DNA of 34,042 nucleotides from REEB85 sp018971455 (GTDB lineage: Bacteria > Pseudomonadota > Alphaproteobacteria > Acetobacterales > Acetobacteraceae). Where the stretch lies: contig JAGWNT010000038.1 of assembly GCA_028871195.1 (NCBI GenBank), forward strand, positions 1 to 34,042, read 5' to 3'. Shown here piece by piece: positions 1-7,617 of the stretch. A program made the position numbers and the translations under genes. Under the pieces are notes generated by a model, which ran no database searches, was not told the origin of the DNA, and saw only the letters and a program-made list of their open reading frames with translations. How positions within the stretch are numbered: position 1 is the stretch's first letter; each line of letters opens with the position of its first letter.

Positions 1-560
1 AGCCGGCGGGCCGCCCACTGCGCCGCCAGCCCGCCCGCCATCACCAGCACCAGCTTCCAGCTGATCGCCATCAGCAGCTGCTGCGACCAGGTCTCGCTGA
101 CCAGCCGGACCAGGAAGCGCCAGATCAGCGGGAAATCGGTCACCGCGCGGACGGTGCTGACGATGTCGGCCGAGAGGGTGGCAAGCCGGTGCGACACGCC
201 GACCAGCACCTGCGCGCCGAGGCTGTCCGGCGCCAGCGGCAAGGCGGGCGGCGCACCGGACTGGACGGCGCCTGGCTGGGCGGCACCTGGCTGGGCGGCG
301 CCGGGCTGGGCAGCCCCCGCCGGGGCCGAGGCAGCGGGAGCGGCGGCCGTCTTCGGCTCCGGCTTGGCCGGCAGGTGGGCCAAAGCCTCCAGCACGGCGA
401 TCAGTTCGGCCCGCCGCGCCGGGTTCTGCAACACCTCCAGCGCCTGGCGGGCCTGGGCGGCGCTCGGCGCCAGCACCTGCTGCGCCGCCGGCCCGCCCTG
501 CGCGAAGGCGCCGGCGGCGGCGGCGACCAGAAGGACCAGGGCGAGCAGGGCGCGTTTCAT
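1..560 (-). CDS. MscS-family mechanosensitive channel, N-terminal part (cut by window edge)
   Basis: The reading frame starts at an ATG at 560 and runs off the left edge, so only about 186 residues are visible. It opens with a signal peptide (MKRALLALVLLVAAAAGAFA, then QGG). A low-complexity Ala/Pro/Gly linker follows, built partly from a five-residue tandem repeat. Near residues 130-170 comes a segment reading AVTDFPLIWRFLVRL and SETWSQQLL, and then a hydrophobic stretch that looks like the first membrane helix. This layout, a periplasmic N-terminal region before the membrane domain, is what I recall for large MscS-type channels of alphaproteobacteria, which open under membrane tension and release solutes. 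The diagnostic pore helix and beta domain lie outside the window, so the family call rests on the N-terminal pattern only. Confidence 0.6.
   Translation of the reverse strand, partial: MKRALLALVLLVAAAAGAFAQGGPAAQQVLAPSAAQARQALEVLQNPARRAELIAVLEALAHLPAKPEPKTAAAPAASAPAGAAQPGAAQPGAAQPGAVQSGAPPALPLAPDSLGAQVLVGVSHRLATLSADIVSTVRAVTDFPLIWRFLVRLVSETWSQQLLMAISWKLVLVMAGGLAAQWAARR
267..311. repeat. 15-bp tandem repeat, three copies, inside the channel gene
   Basis: Three adjacent 15-base units begin at 267, 282 and 297 and differ at only one or two positions. On the minus strand they encode Gln-Pro-Gly-Ala-Ala-type repeats in the periplasmic linker of the MscS-like protein. The unit length is a multiple of three, so changes in copy number would keep the frame. 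Confidence 0.8.
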
Positions 561-675
561 GCCCACAGGCGGATCACGCCGCGGGGCGCACTGTCAACAC
601 GCCCAATCCCGGCAACGGCGGATTTCCGCGCCGGGCAGGGATGCGCAAATCCGCGCGAGCCCCCATAATACCGCC

Positions 676-870
676 ATGATCACCTTTCTCACCATCCTCG
701 TCGGCCTCTCCATGATGGCCACCCTCGGCGTGCTGTTCGCCGGCATGCTCGGCCTCGCCCGCCGCAACGGCGACCCGGCACGCTCCAATCAGCTGATGCG
801 CTGGCGGATCATCCTCCAGGGCGTCACCCTGCTGCTGTTCATCCTCCTGCTCAGCCTGATCCGCCGCTGA
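676..870 (+). CDS. HIG1-domain small twin-helix membrane protein
   Basis: This 64-residue protein has two hydrophobic helices, about residues 3-26 and 46-61, joined by a short basic loop with RRNGDPARSNQLMRWR. Two helices with an R-x-N-x-LMRWR-type loop match the HIG1 (hypoxia-induced protein) family. In alphaproteobacteria and mitochondria, members of this family associate with cytochrome oxidase or respiratory supercomplexes. I chose the ATG at 676 because the N-terminus then begins directly with helix one; the longer upstream frame is low-complexity antisense of the channel gene. It is divergent from that gene, and 125 bases separate it from etfB. The role in respiration is inferred from the family only. 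Confidence 0.8.
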   Translation: MITFLTILVGLSMMATLGVLFAGMLGLARRNGDPARSNQLMRWRIILQGVTLLLFILLLSLIRR

Positions 871-901
871 CCCCCGGGAATCCCGCCGCCTCACCCCCCG
901 C

Positions 902-931
902 TTGATCGCAGCCGGCCTCCCGTCGTATTGC
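902..931 (+). promoter_or_regulatory. possible sigma-70 promoter before etfB
   Basis: TTGATC at 902-907 and TATTGC at 926-931 are 18 bases apart and lie about 65 bases before the etfB ATG. The -35 match is fair and the -10 match is poor. It is the best candidate I see in the 871-995 gap, which otherwise shows only short GC-rich inverted repeats. Confidence 0.25.
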
Positions 932-995
932 AGGTGCGAAATGCGCCGCTTGCGTCACGGCGGGCGCCTCATCCAGGAAGCGGCACGGTCGAACC

Positions 996-1745
996 ATGAA
1001 AATCCTCGTCCCCGTCAAGCGGGTGGTTGACTACAACGTGAAGGTCCGCGTGAAGGCCGACGGCACCGGCGTGGAGACCGCCGGCGTCAAGATGTCGATG
1101 AACCCGTTCGACGAGATCGCCGTCGAGGAGGCCGTCCGCCTCAAGGAGAAGGGCGTCGCCACCGAGATCATCGCCGTGTCCATGGGCGTCGCCGCCTGCA
1201 GCGAGACCATCCGCACCGCCCTCGCCATGGGGGCCGATCGCGGCATCCTGGTGCAGACCGAGGTGGAGCTGCAGCCGCTGGCCGTCGCCAAGCTGCTCGC
1301 CGCCCTGGCCGCCCGCGAGACCCCGCGCCTGATCATCCTCGGCAAGCAGGCGATCGATGACGACATGAGCGCCACCGGCCAGATGCTGGCCGCCCTCCTC
1401 GGCTGGCCGCAGGGCACCTTCGCCAGCCGCGTCGAGATCGACGGCGACACCGCCACCGTCACCCGCGAGGTCGATGGCGGGCTGGAGACCGTCGCCCTCG
1501 CCCTGCCGGCCATCGTCACCACCGATCTGCGCCTCAACGAGCCGCGCTACGCCTCGCTGCCCAACATCATGAAGGCGCGCAAGAAAACCATCGACACCCT
1601 GGCGCCGGCCGATCTCGGCGTCGATCCCGCCCCGCGGCTGACCGTGCTCAAGGTCGCCGAGCCACCCAAGCGTGGCGCCGGCGTGAAGGTGGCCTCGGTC
1701 GCCGAGCTCGTGGCCAAGCTGAAAACCGAAGCGAAGGTGATCTGA
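996..1745 (+). CDS. etfB: electron transfer flavoprotein, beta subunit
   Basis: This 249-residue protein is the beta subunit of the soluble heterodimeric electron transfer flavoprotein. EtfAB takes electrons from acyl-CoA and other flavin dehydrogenases and passes them to ETF-ubiquinone oxidoreductase. The start MKILVPVKRVVDYNVKVRVK, the MNPFDEIAVEEAVRLKE segment near residue 36, and GKQAIDDDMSATGQMLA near 120 are family hallmarks; the C-terminal part carries the LPNIMKARKK segment. The length is standard. The ATG at 996 has an AGGAAG 15 bases upstream, rather far for a ribosome site, but the conserved N-terminus leaves no room for a different start. EtfA follows after two bases, so the two are one operon. 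Confidence 0.97.
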   Translation: MKILVPVKRVVDYNVKVRVKADGTGVETAGVKMSMNPFDEIAVEEAVRLKEKGVATEIIAVSMGVAACSETIRTALAMGADRGILVQTEVELQPLAVAKLLAALAARETPRLIILGKQAIDDDMSATGQMLAALLGWPQGTFASRVEIDGDTATVTREVDGGLETVALALPAIVTTDLRLNEPRYASLPNIMKARKKTIDTLAPADLGVDPAPRLTVLKVAEPPKRGAGVKVASVAELVAKLKTEAKVI

Positions 1746-1747
1746 TC

Positions 1748-2683
1748 ATGACGGCGCTGGTTCTGCTGGATTTCGAGGGCGGGCTGATCAAGCAGCCCTC
1801 CCGTTCCGCCGTCGCCGCCGCCGGTGCGCTGGGCGAGGTGCATGTGCTGGTCGCGGGCAGCGACGTCGGCGCGGCCGCGGCCGCCGCGGCGCAACTCGCC
1901 GGCGTGGCGCGCGGCATCGTCGCCGACGACCCCGCCCTGGCGCACGCCCTGGCCGAGCCGCTCGCCGCCCTGCTGGTGGCGCTGGCCCCGCGCTACACCC
2001 ACCTGCTCGCCGCCGCCACCGCCATCGGCAAGAACGTCATGCCCCGCCTCGCCGCCCTGCTTGACGTGCAGCCGATCAGCGACATCTCCGGCGTCGGCGA
2101 TGCCGACACCTTCATCCGCCCGATCTACGCCGGCAACGCCCTGGCCACCGTGCGCAGCAGCGACGCGACCAAGGTGATCACCGTCCGCGCCGCGAGCTTC
2201 GACCCCGTGGCCGCGACCGGCGGCAGCGCCGCCAGCGAGCCCGCCCCCGCCATCGCCGCCCCCGGCCTGTCGCGCTTCGTCGGCGCCGAGCTCTCGCGCA
2301 GCGAGCGCCCCGAGCTGACCGCCGCCCGCGTGGTGATCTCCGGCGGCCGCGGCATGCAGAACGGCGAGAACTTCAAGCTGCTCGATCCCATCGCCGACAA
2401 GCTGGGGGCGGCCGTCGGCGCCTCGCGCGCGGCCGTCGATGCCGGCTTCGTGCCCAACGACTACCAGGTGGGCCAGACCGGCAAGATCGTGGCGCCCGAC
2501 CTTTACGTGGCGATCGGCATTTCCGGCGCCATCCAGCATCTCGCCGGCATGAAGGACAGCAAGGTGATCGTCGCCATCAACAAGGATGAGGAGGCGCCGA
2601 TCTTCCAGGTCGCCGATTACGGCCTGGTGGCCGACCTCTTCACCGCCCTGCCCGAGCTCGCCGCCGAGCTGGAGCGCGGCTGA
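1748..2683 (+). CDS. etfA: electron transfer flavoprotein, alpha subunit
   Basis: This 311-residue partner of EtfB carries the FAD domain. The N-terminal half (about 1-185) is the ETF adenine-nucleotide-alpha-like fold. The C-terminal half holds the FAD-binding sequences SGGRGMQNGENFKLLDPIA (about 197-216), PNDYQVGQTGKIVAPDLY, GISGAIQHLAGM and INKDEEAPIFQVADYG, all typical of EtfA. The length matches the family. The stop codon overlaps the next start as TGATG at 2681-2685, so translation of the dehydrogenase is probably coupled to it. Confidence 0.97.
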   Translation: MTALVLLDFEGGLIKQPSRSAVAAAGALGEVHVLVAGSDVGAAAAAAAQLAGVARGIVADDPALAHALAEPLAALLVALAPRYTHLLAAATAIGKNVMPRLAALLDVQPISDISGVGDADTFIRPIYAGNALATVRSSDATKVITVRAASFDPVAATGGSAASEPAPAIAAPGLSRFVGAELSRSERPELTAARVVISGGRGMQNGENFKLLDPIADKLGAAVGASRAAVDAGFVPNDYQVGQTGKIVAPDLYVAIGISGAIQHLAGMKDSKVIVAINKDEEAPIFQVADYGLVADLFTALPELAAELERG

Positions 2684-3615
2684 TGAACGTGCAAACCCCG
2701 GCAACCCAGGTGGTGACGCCCGACGCCGAGCAGGCCGCCCCCGCGATTGCCGCCATCGGCGTCGTCGGCGCCGGCCAGATGGGCAACGGCATCGCCCATG
2801 TCTGCGCCCTCGCCGGCCTGCCCGTCGTGCTGCTCGACGTGAAGGCGGACGCGCTGGACCGCGCCATGGCCGCCATGGGCCGCAACATGGACCGCCAGAT
2901 CGCCCGCCGCCTGATCGGCCCGGAAGACAAGGCCGCCGCCCTGTCGCGCATCACCACCGGCACCGACTACGCCGCCTTCGCCGATGTCGATCTGGTGATC
3001 GAGGCGGCGACGGAGAAGGAGGAGGTCAAGCGCGCCATCTACAAGACGCTGACGCCCTTCCTCAAACCCTCCTGCATGCTGGCCTCGAACACCTCCTCGA
3101 TTTCCATCACCCGGCTCGGCGCCAGCACCGACCGGCCGGAGAAATTCATCGGCATCCACTTCATGAACCCGGTGCCGGTGATGAAGCTGATCGAGGTGAT
3201 CCGCGGCATCGCCACGGATGAGCCGACCTTCCAGGCCACCCAGGCGCTCGCCGCCCGGCTGCACAAGACGACGGCTGTCTCGGAGGATTTCCCGGCCTTC
3301 ATCGTCAACCGCATCCTGGTGCCGATGATCAACGAGGCGGTCTATGCGCTCTACGAGGGCGTCGGCTCCGTCTCCTCCATCGACGCCGCCATGAAACTCG
3401 GCGCCAACCACCCGATGGGCCCGCTGGAACTGGCCGATTTCATCGGGCTGGACACCTGCCTGTCGATCATGCAGGTGCTGTACGAGGGATTGTCGGACAG
3501 CAAATACCGCCCCTGCCCCCTGCTGGTGAAATACGTCGAGGCCGGCTGGGTCGGCCGCAAGAGCGGCCGCGGCTTCTACGATTACTCGCAGACGCCGCCG
3601 CGCCCGACGAGGTAG
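2683..3615 (+). CDS. hbd: 3-hydroxybutyryl-CoA / 3-hydroxyacyl-CoA dehydrogenase
   Basis: This 310-residue NAD-dependent enzyme oxidises 3-hydroxyacyl-CoA to 3-ketoacyl-CoA, or runs in reverse in polyhydroxyalkanoate and butanoate metabolism. After an N-terminal extension of about 22 residues comes the Rossmann motif GVVGAGQMGNGIAH. Then follow ASNTSSISIT, the catalytic-histidine segment IHFMNPVPVMKLIE, and FPAFIVNRILVPMINEA. The C-terminal domain contains GANHPMGPLELADFIGLD and ends GRGFYDYS, as in Hbd/PaaH proteins. It is slightly longer than the usual 280-295 residues because of the extension. It overlaps etfA by one base. The low-GC cassette begins nine bases after its stop, so any terminator that once followed it is gone or lies in the cassette. 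Confidence 0.93.
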   Translation: MNVQTPATQVVTPDAEQAAPAIAAIGVVGAGQMGNGIAHVCALAGLPVVLLDVKADALDRAMAAMGRNMDRQIARRLIGPEDKAAALSRITTGTDYAAFADVDLVIEAATEKEEVKRAIYKTLTPFLKPSCMLASNTSSISITRLGASTDRPEKFIGIHFMNPVPVMKLIEVIRGIATDEPTFQATQALAARLHKTTAVSEDFPAFIVNRILVPMINEAVYALYEGVGSVSSIDAAMKLGANHPMGPLELADFIGLDTCLSIMQVLYEGLSDSKYRPCPLLVKYVEAGWVGRKSGRGFYDYSQTPPRPTR

Positions 3616-3624
3616 GAATAGCGT

Positions 3625-5304
3625 CTACCGAGCCTGTCCGCCGGGAATCAGGATGAGGCAATTATCAGAAGCATTGGAGGCATGAGGCAGTCGAATCAAG
3701 GCGGCCTCATGCCCCACCCCGGCGAGATACTCCTCCCATGCAGCAATATCGCCGTTTGCCACATCCTCGATGACATAAAGGCCATTGCTATGAACATGCG
3801 CATAGGCGCCGTCGAGCAATGTGCGATTTGCGGCGAACGTATGCAGGCCGTCATCGATGATCAAATCGAACTTGCGGTCTCCGATCATATCGAACAATGA
3901 GCGCACGGCATCAGGCCTGGTCTGATCGACCCAGTACGTTTCGATGCCTTCTTCTTGAAGCAGGATGCGCACATCCACGTCGGCACCAATGACCGTCGCC
4001 TGAGGGAAAAGTTCCTTCCACGCGCGTAGCGAAGCGCCTGGCACGCCGGTTACGCCCATTGTCGATGGCACATCCAGATTATTGGTCCCGATGCCAATCT
4101 CAAGGATAGATCGCGCGCAGCCAACAATCGGCGGCAGCAGGAAATTGTAGAGATATCCGTAATTGTGCCAGCCCATCGCCTTGTCGCTGCCATGGTAAAA
4201 GAAAGTGCGACAGAACAGCGTTGGATTGTTGGCAAAGTAAGGCTGCGTGACCAGCGCGGCCCGAAGCTGAGCTTGCAGGCGCGGCTGATTGCCGTAGACA
4301 CGTAGGCAAGATGCCTCGAGCGCATCCGCTCGCGTGAACTCGTCAGCACTGATGATCGACGGCCCGGTGTTTGCCACCAGCACGTTGCCGTGCTTTGGCG
4401 CAGCGCCATACCATGATTGCTGAGATCGCCACTGCATGTGGGAGGTATTAGCGGGAATCATCACCGCCCTTGCCGAAGGCGGCAAAAACAGCATCGTGCA
4501 AGCTGTCAGCCCGAACCCGGCAAAAATATGCAGTTCGTCGAGTGCGCCCGCCGTTCGACCGAGCAGGGCAAACGATGGATCGAAAGCGCCTGGATGGTTC
4601 ATAACGGCGAGGAACATTGCCGTTAGCTCCGACGCCGGCGGACAAGCAAAGAAGCTCGATTGGAAAAAAACGCCGTCACTGACGACAAACCCGTAATCTG
4701 CCACGCGAATGAGGTCGAATGTCGGCTCGTCATAGACGATGCCGAGATCGCTGTAGATGCCCCCAAAACGATGCAGAATAACGAATTTCAGCATATCGGC
4801 CGCAAGCACGAATTTGCGGTCGGCCATCAGGCGGGTGATGCTCGCCAGGAGCGGATCGCCGGCAAACACAGCGGGGCTCATGAGGTAGATATTCCGGCAT
4901 GCGTGTGCCGCAGCTTTCTGGTGAATATGAGCGGCAACCGCCGGGCTGTTCGTCCAGAAAAAATGCCCCGCGTCGCTCGGCAGCGCTTTGCAGGCCCTCA
5001 GGTAATTGTCCAGATAGTCATCGGGCGGGAGAGAGGGCTCCTCGTTTCCCGTGAGCCAGATGCGGTGCGTGTAGGGCGGAATCTCGGCCAAAGTCTGGGG
5101 GCTGCGCCGCGAGGCAATGATGGACGCCTCGAAATTCGTCTGCAGGCCGCGCACAAAATCTCCGAACGCGCTGGCCGGCAAGCCGAGCGTCGCGCAGAAT
5201 TTTTGCATGAACGGGTGCGGCGCGCTCTGATTGGCGAGCAGCGCGTTGACACTCTCGTTAAGCTCCACCCAGAGAGCATGCAGCGTCCGTCGGGTTTGAT
5301 GCAT
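3625..5304 (-). CDS. glycosyltransferase (DxD sugar-binding type) fused to SAM methyltransferase
   Basis: The protein has 559 residues and two domains. Residues about 75-300 resemble the GT32-like, DxD sugar-binding glycosyltransferases: HRIWLTGNEEPSLPPDDY near 80, then ADMLKFVILHRFGGIYSDLG at 169-188. Residues about 360-559 are a class I SAM-dependent methyltransferase, with LEIGIGTNNLDVPS at 401, GADVDVRILL at 440, the acidic FDLIIDDGLHTF at 479 and YVIEDV at 510. Such a fusion suggests addition and O-methylation of a sugar on a surface glycan; the substrate is unknown. The expected second Asp of the DxD motif is Gly188, so metal-dependent transferase activity is doubtful. Base composition is well below that of hbd next door. 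It is divergent from the glycosyltransferase at 5443. The N-terminal 75 residues are helical and unassigned. Confidence 0.8.
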   Translation of the reverse strand: MHQTRRTLHALWVELNESVNALLANQSAPHPFMQKFCATLGLPASAFGDFVRGLQTNFEASIIASRRSPQTLAEIPPYTHRIWLTGNEEPSLPPDDYLDNYLRACKALPSDAGHFFWTNSPAVAAHIHQKAAAHACRNIYLMSPAVFAGDPLLASITRLMADRKFVLAADMLKFVILHRFGGIYSDLGIVYDEPTFDLIRVADYGFVVSDGVFFQSSFFACPPASELTAMFLAVMNHPGAFDPSFALLGRTAGALDELHIFAGFGLTACTMLFLPPSARAVMIPANTSHMQWRSQQSWYGAAPKHGNVLVANTGPSIISADEFTRADALEASCLRVYGNQPRLQAQLRAALVTQPYFANNPTLFCRTFFYHGSDKAMGWHNYGYLYNFLLPPIVGCARSILEIGIGTNNLDVPSTMGVTGVPGASLRAWKELFPQATVIGADVDVRILLQEEGIETYWVDQTRPDAVRSLFDMIGDRKFDLIIDDGLHTFAANRTLLDGAYAHVHSNGLYVIEDVANGDIAAWEEYLAGVGHEAALIRLPHASNASDNCLILIPGGQAR

Positions 5305-5319
5305 ACGGCCTAGCTTTCA

Positions 5320-5368
5320 TTTATATCATCATGGAACCGTGCCACGAATAAGCGTGTCTCGGTATGAT
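5320..5368. promoter_or_regulatory. divergent promoter region of the glycan cassette
   Basis: The 138 bases between the two glycosyltransferase genes are AT-rich. Reading plus, GTGCCA (5339-5344) and TATGAT (5363-5368) are 18 bases apart and would give a leader of about 70 bases for the gene at 5443. Reading minus, a TATAAA box at 5320-5325 lies 15 bases before the ATG at 5304, with only a poor -35. Both calls are made by eye and are tentative. Confidence 0.35.
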
Positions 5369-5427
5369 CTCTTTAGCATGCCGCACACATACGAGGGCAT
5401 CCCGAGCCTAGGCAATCATGGCCGAGC

Positions 5428-5445
5428 AGGAGGAGTTGCATCTTG
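5428..5445 (+). promoter_or_regulatory. ribosome binding site that fixes a TTG start
   Basis: AGGAGGAG at 5428-5435 sits seven to nine bases before the TTG at 5443-5445. No ATG or GTG in this frame lies at a suitable distance, and the domain pattern begins right after the TTG, so the near-perfect Shine-Dalgarno sequence supports a TTG initiation codon. Confidence 0.75.
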
Positions 5446-6792
5446 AGTCTTGCGATCGATTTTTCTGTGGGCGGGAACAGCCAATTTTTTATTGGGGCGG
5501 GGTGGAGTTCAGTTCCAGAGTCAGGCTTTACCTGGACGAATGGAACATACTCGATTTTGAGGCTGCCGTTGTCCGCTTGGCGTTTTGGTCATCACTGCTC
5601 AATAGTGATAATGCCTTACACGCGAGAGGGAGTCATCTCCTCACAGCAGGTCATTGTATCGGCGATGGGTTTTGAGCTTCTTCGTAAATCCGTCGACACG
5701 TGGACCAAGCTCGAATTTGATATTCCACCCGAACTGACGAATGGGATCGACTTGCTCGATCTACAAATCGACTGTCCTGGCGCAACTGCACCGATCACGC
5801 TGGGAAATAGCACCGACACTCGAAACCTAGGTGTTGCGGTCAGCAATCTGCTTCTAGAAGAATCGGAGATACAGACGCAAACGACCCTCGGCGGAATTCA
5901 CACCGTAATTGAGGGAGATAAAGCAATTGAAAATCCAAAAGTTGCCGTCGTTTGTATGACATACAACGAGCCGGAATACCTTCCTATTTGGCTAAATCAT
6001 TACAAAAAACAAGTTGGGATTAATAATTGTTTTGTAATAGACCATGGAAGCACGGACGGAACCACATCGAATCTCCATGGGTGTAGCGTTTTGCATCTCC
6101 CAAGAACTCCGTATCACCCAGGCACTCAATCTCATTTCAATTCTGAATTCTGCTCATCCTTATTGAGTTTTTATGATTACGTTTTATACACGGACGTCGA
6201 TGAATTTGTTGTTCCAGATCCAAATATCGCAAAAAATCTAATCGATTATTGCAGGAGACCGCTTCCGCCGGTATTGACGATGATTGGCCTAAACGTCGTT
6301 CATTTACCTGATGAAGAACCAGATCTCGATATCGCTATGCCGATCTTGAAGCAGCGGCGCTTTGTTCGCTTTTCATCGTCGATGTGCAAGGCAACTCTGA
6401 TCAGGCAACCCGTAACATGGGCGCCCGGATCTCACTCAGCTAACAGCAGAACCATCTTTGATCATCTGTACCTGTTCCACCTAAAATGGTTTGATCGAAG
6501 CTATGGGCTAAAGCGATTGCAGCGAACGCGAGAGATGCCTTGGGCATTGTCTTATTTTTCTTCTCCCTCCCGCGCCCAAGATGACGAAATGATTCAGACG
6601 TTCGATTCACTTGCCCGGCTGCCACGCGCGACCGGCATCGACTTTGATCCTCGCGAACCCCCGGTCTCGGACCTGCTCGACCAAGTGCTCAGCTCTCGGG
6701 TCGGTCTAGAACGGCACGCATTGAAAATATCTCTGGATATATGGGGTGAAAAATTGTGGGAGGTGCCACAGCGTTTCGCCGAACTTCTCTAA
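5443..6792 (+). CDS. glycosyltransferase family 2-like protein with N-terminal beta-sandwich-like domain
   Basis: This protein has 449 residues. Residues about 165-400 form a GT-A glycosyltransferase of the Glyco_tranf_2_4 type: VAVVCMTYNEPEYLPIWLNHY at the start, IDHGSTDGT near 199 (the nucleotide-sugar loop) and the metal-binding YTDVDEFVVPD near 249, a proper DxD. The first 140 residues hold a sequence with GWSSVPESGFTWTNGTYSILRLPL, the kind of W-and-G-rich beta region found in front of some bacterial glycosyltransferases; I infer a carbohydrate-binding-like fold. No membrane helix is visible, so it should act in the cytoplasm on nucleotide sugars. This is the lowest-GC gene in the window, with many AT-ending codons unlike its neighbours, which points to transfer from another genome. 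Acceptor and sugar cannot be told. Confidence 0.82.
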   Translation: MSLAIDFSVGGNSQFFIGAGWSSVPESGFTWTNGTYSILRLPLSAWRFGHHCSIVIMPYTREGVISSQQVIVSAMGFELLRKSVDTWTKLEFDIPPELTNGIDLLDLQIDCPGATAPITLGNSTDTRNLGVAVSNLLLEESEIQTQTTLGGIHTVIEGDKAIENPKVAVVCMTYNEPEYLPIWLNHYKKQVGINNCFVIDHGSTDGTTSNLHGCSVLHLPRTPYHPGTQSHFNSEFCSSLLSFYDYVLYTDVDEFVVPDPNIAKNLIDYCRRPLPPVLTMIGLNVVHLPDEEPDLDIAMPILKQRRFVRFSSSMCKATLIRQPVTWAPGSHSANSRTIFDHLYLFHLKWFDRSYGLKRLQRTREMPWALSYFSSPSRAQDDEMIQTFDSLARLPRATGIDFDPREPPVSDLLDQVLSSRVGLERHALKISLDIWGEKLWEVPQRFAELL

Positions 6793-6891
6793 TTTATAAC
6801 GGCTCCAAAGCGGGGCGGAGTTCGCTGATCTTCGCAGTCGCCGGCAAAAAACCGTTGGAGCGCTGCAAAGCAAGAATGGGGGTGCACCTCT

Positions 6892-7611
6892 ATGGGCGTT
6901 GATCTATACGTCTTCAACTTCCTGCTAGCCTTCGCCGAAGCAAATCTCGGCGACGCACTGTGCCTCGGCCGCCAGGGTCTTCATATAAGCCAGCAGAACG
7001 GCCAATGGGACGCCGCCCAAGCGATCCTGGAGCGCCATGACCCGGGGCGCGCGCTGGGCACGCTGGTCAGCCAGGATGGCTTCGCGGAAACATTTCTCCG
7101 CTACATCGGCTGCCGGACGGTCCTCTCGATGGATTACTCCCCGTTCGAGGGGGCCGAGATCATCTACGATCTCAACAAACCTGTGCCGAAGGGTTTGTGG
7201 GGCCGGTTTGACGTCATCATTGACAGCGGGACGCTGGAACACATCTTTAACCTGCCGATTGCCTTTCAGAGCATCAAGCGAATGCTACGACCGGGCGGAT
7301 TGTTCCTCAGCATTAATGCCGCCAACAACCAGTTGGGGCATGGCTTCTATCAATTCAGCCCGGAACTTTTCTGGCGGGTCTTTGCTCCGGAAACTGGTTT
7401 TGCCATTGAGAAGATGCAGCTTGTGCCGATGTCGGGAAGCCCGGCACCGATCAATTTGCATGATCCAGCCGGCCATCGGCAGCAGATGGAGCCGAATCAA
7501 ACGGCCACCTACATCATGGCCGCGGCACGCCGGGTCGGGACCGCTTTGGTCGAGCCGACTGGATATTACCAAAGCGACTACGCGGCTGGGTGGAAAGCCC
7601 ACCAGGCATAA
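6892..7611 (+). CDS. class I SAM-dependent methyltransferase
   Basis: This 239-residue protein lies 99 bases after the glycosyltransferase and in the same direction. The core reads RTVLSMDYSPFEGAEIIYDLNKPVP near residue 76, FDVIIDSGTLEHIFNLP near 106 and MLRPGGLFLSINAANNQLGHGFYQFSPELFWRVF near 131, a methyltransferase type 11-like pattern with the post-motif-I acidic residue and the LRPGG loop. Motif I proper (GxGxG) is degenerate: the strand before MDYS reads IGCRTVL, without glycine repetition. GGGGGTG about eight bases ahead of the ATG at 6892 serves as ribosome site. GC is between that of the cassette core and the host. Together with the two glycosyltransferases it probably methylates a surface sugar or lipid-linked precursor; the substrate is unknown. 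Its stop is six bases from the convergent exporter gene. Confidence 0.78.
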   Translation: MGVDLYVFNFLLAFAEANLGDALCLGRQGLHISQQNGQWDAAQAILERHDPGRALGTLVSQDGFAETFLRYIGCRTVLSMDYSPFEGAEIIYDLNKPVPKGLWGRFDVIIDSGTLEHIFNLPIAFQSIKRMLRPGGLFLSINAANNQLGHGFYQFSPELFWRVFAPETGFAIEKMQLVPMSGSPAPINLHDPAGHRQQMEPNQTATYIMAAARRVGTALVEPTGYYQSDYAAGWKAHQA

Positions 7612-7617
7612 TCCGCC

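Noticed and set aside
4660..5313. A 217-residue plus-strand frame opposite the glycosyltransferase-methyltransferase gene
   Set aside because: It is fully antisense to a gene with clear domain motifs and shows no recognisable domain or ribosome site.
3616..7617. Prophage or integrative element
   Set aside because: No integrase, transposase, phage gene, tRNA or flanking direct repeat is visible; only base composition and gene content suggest transfer.
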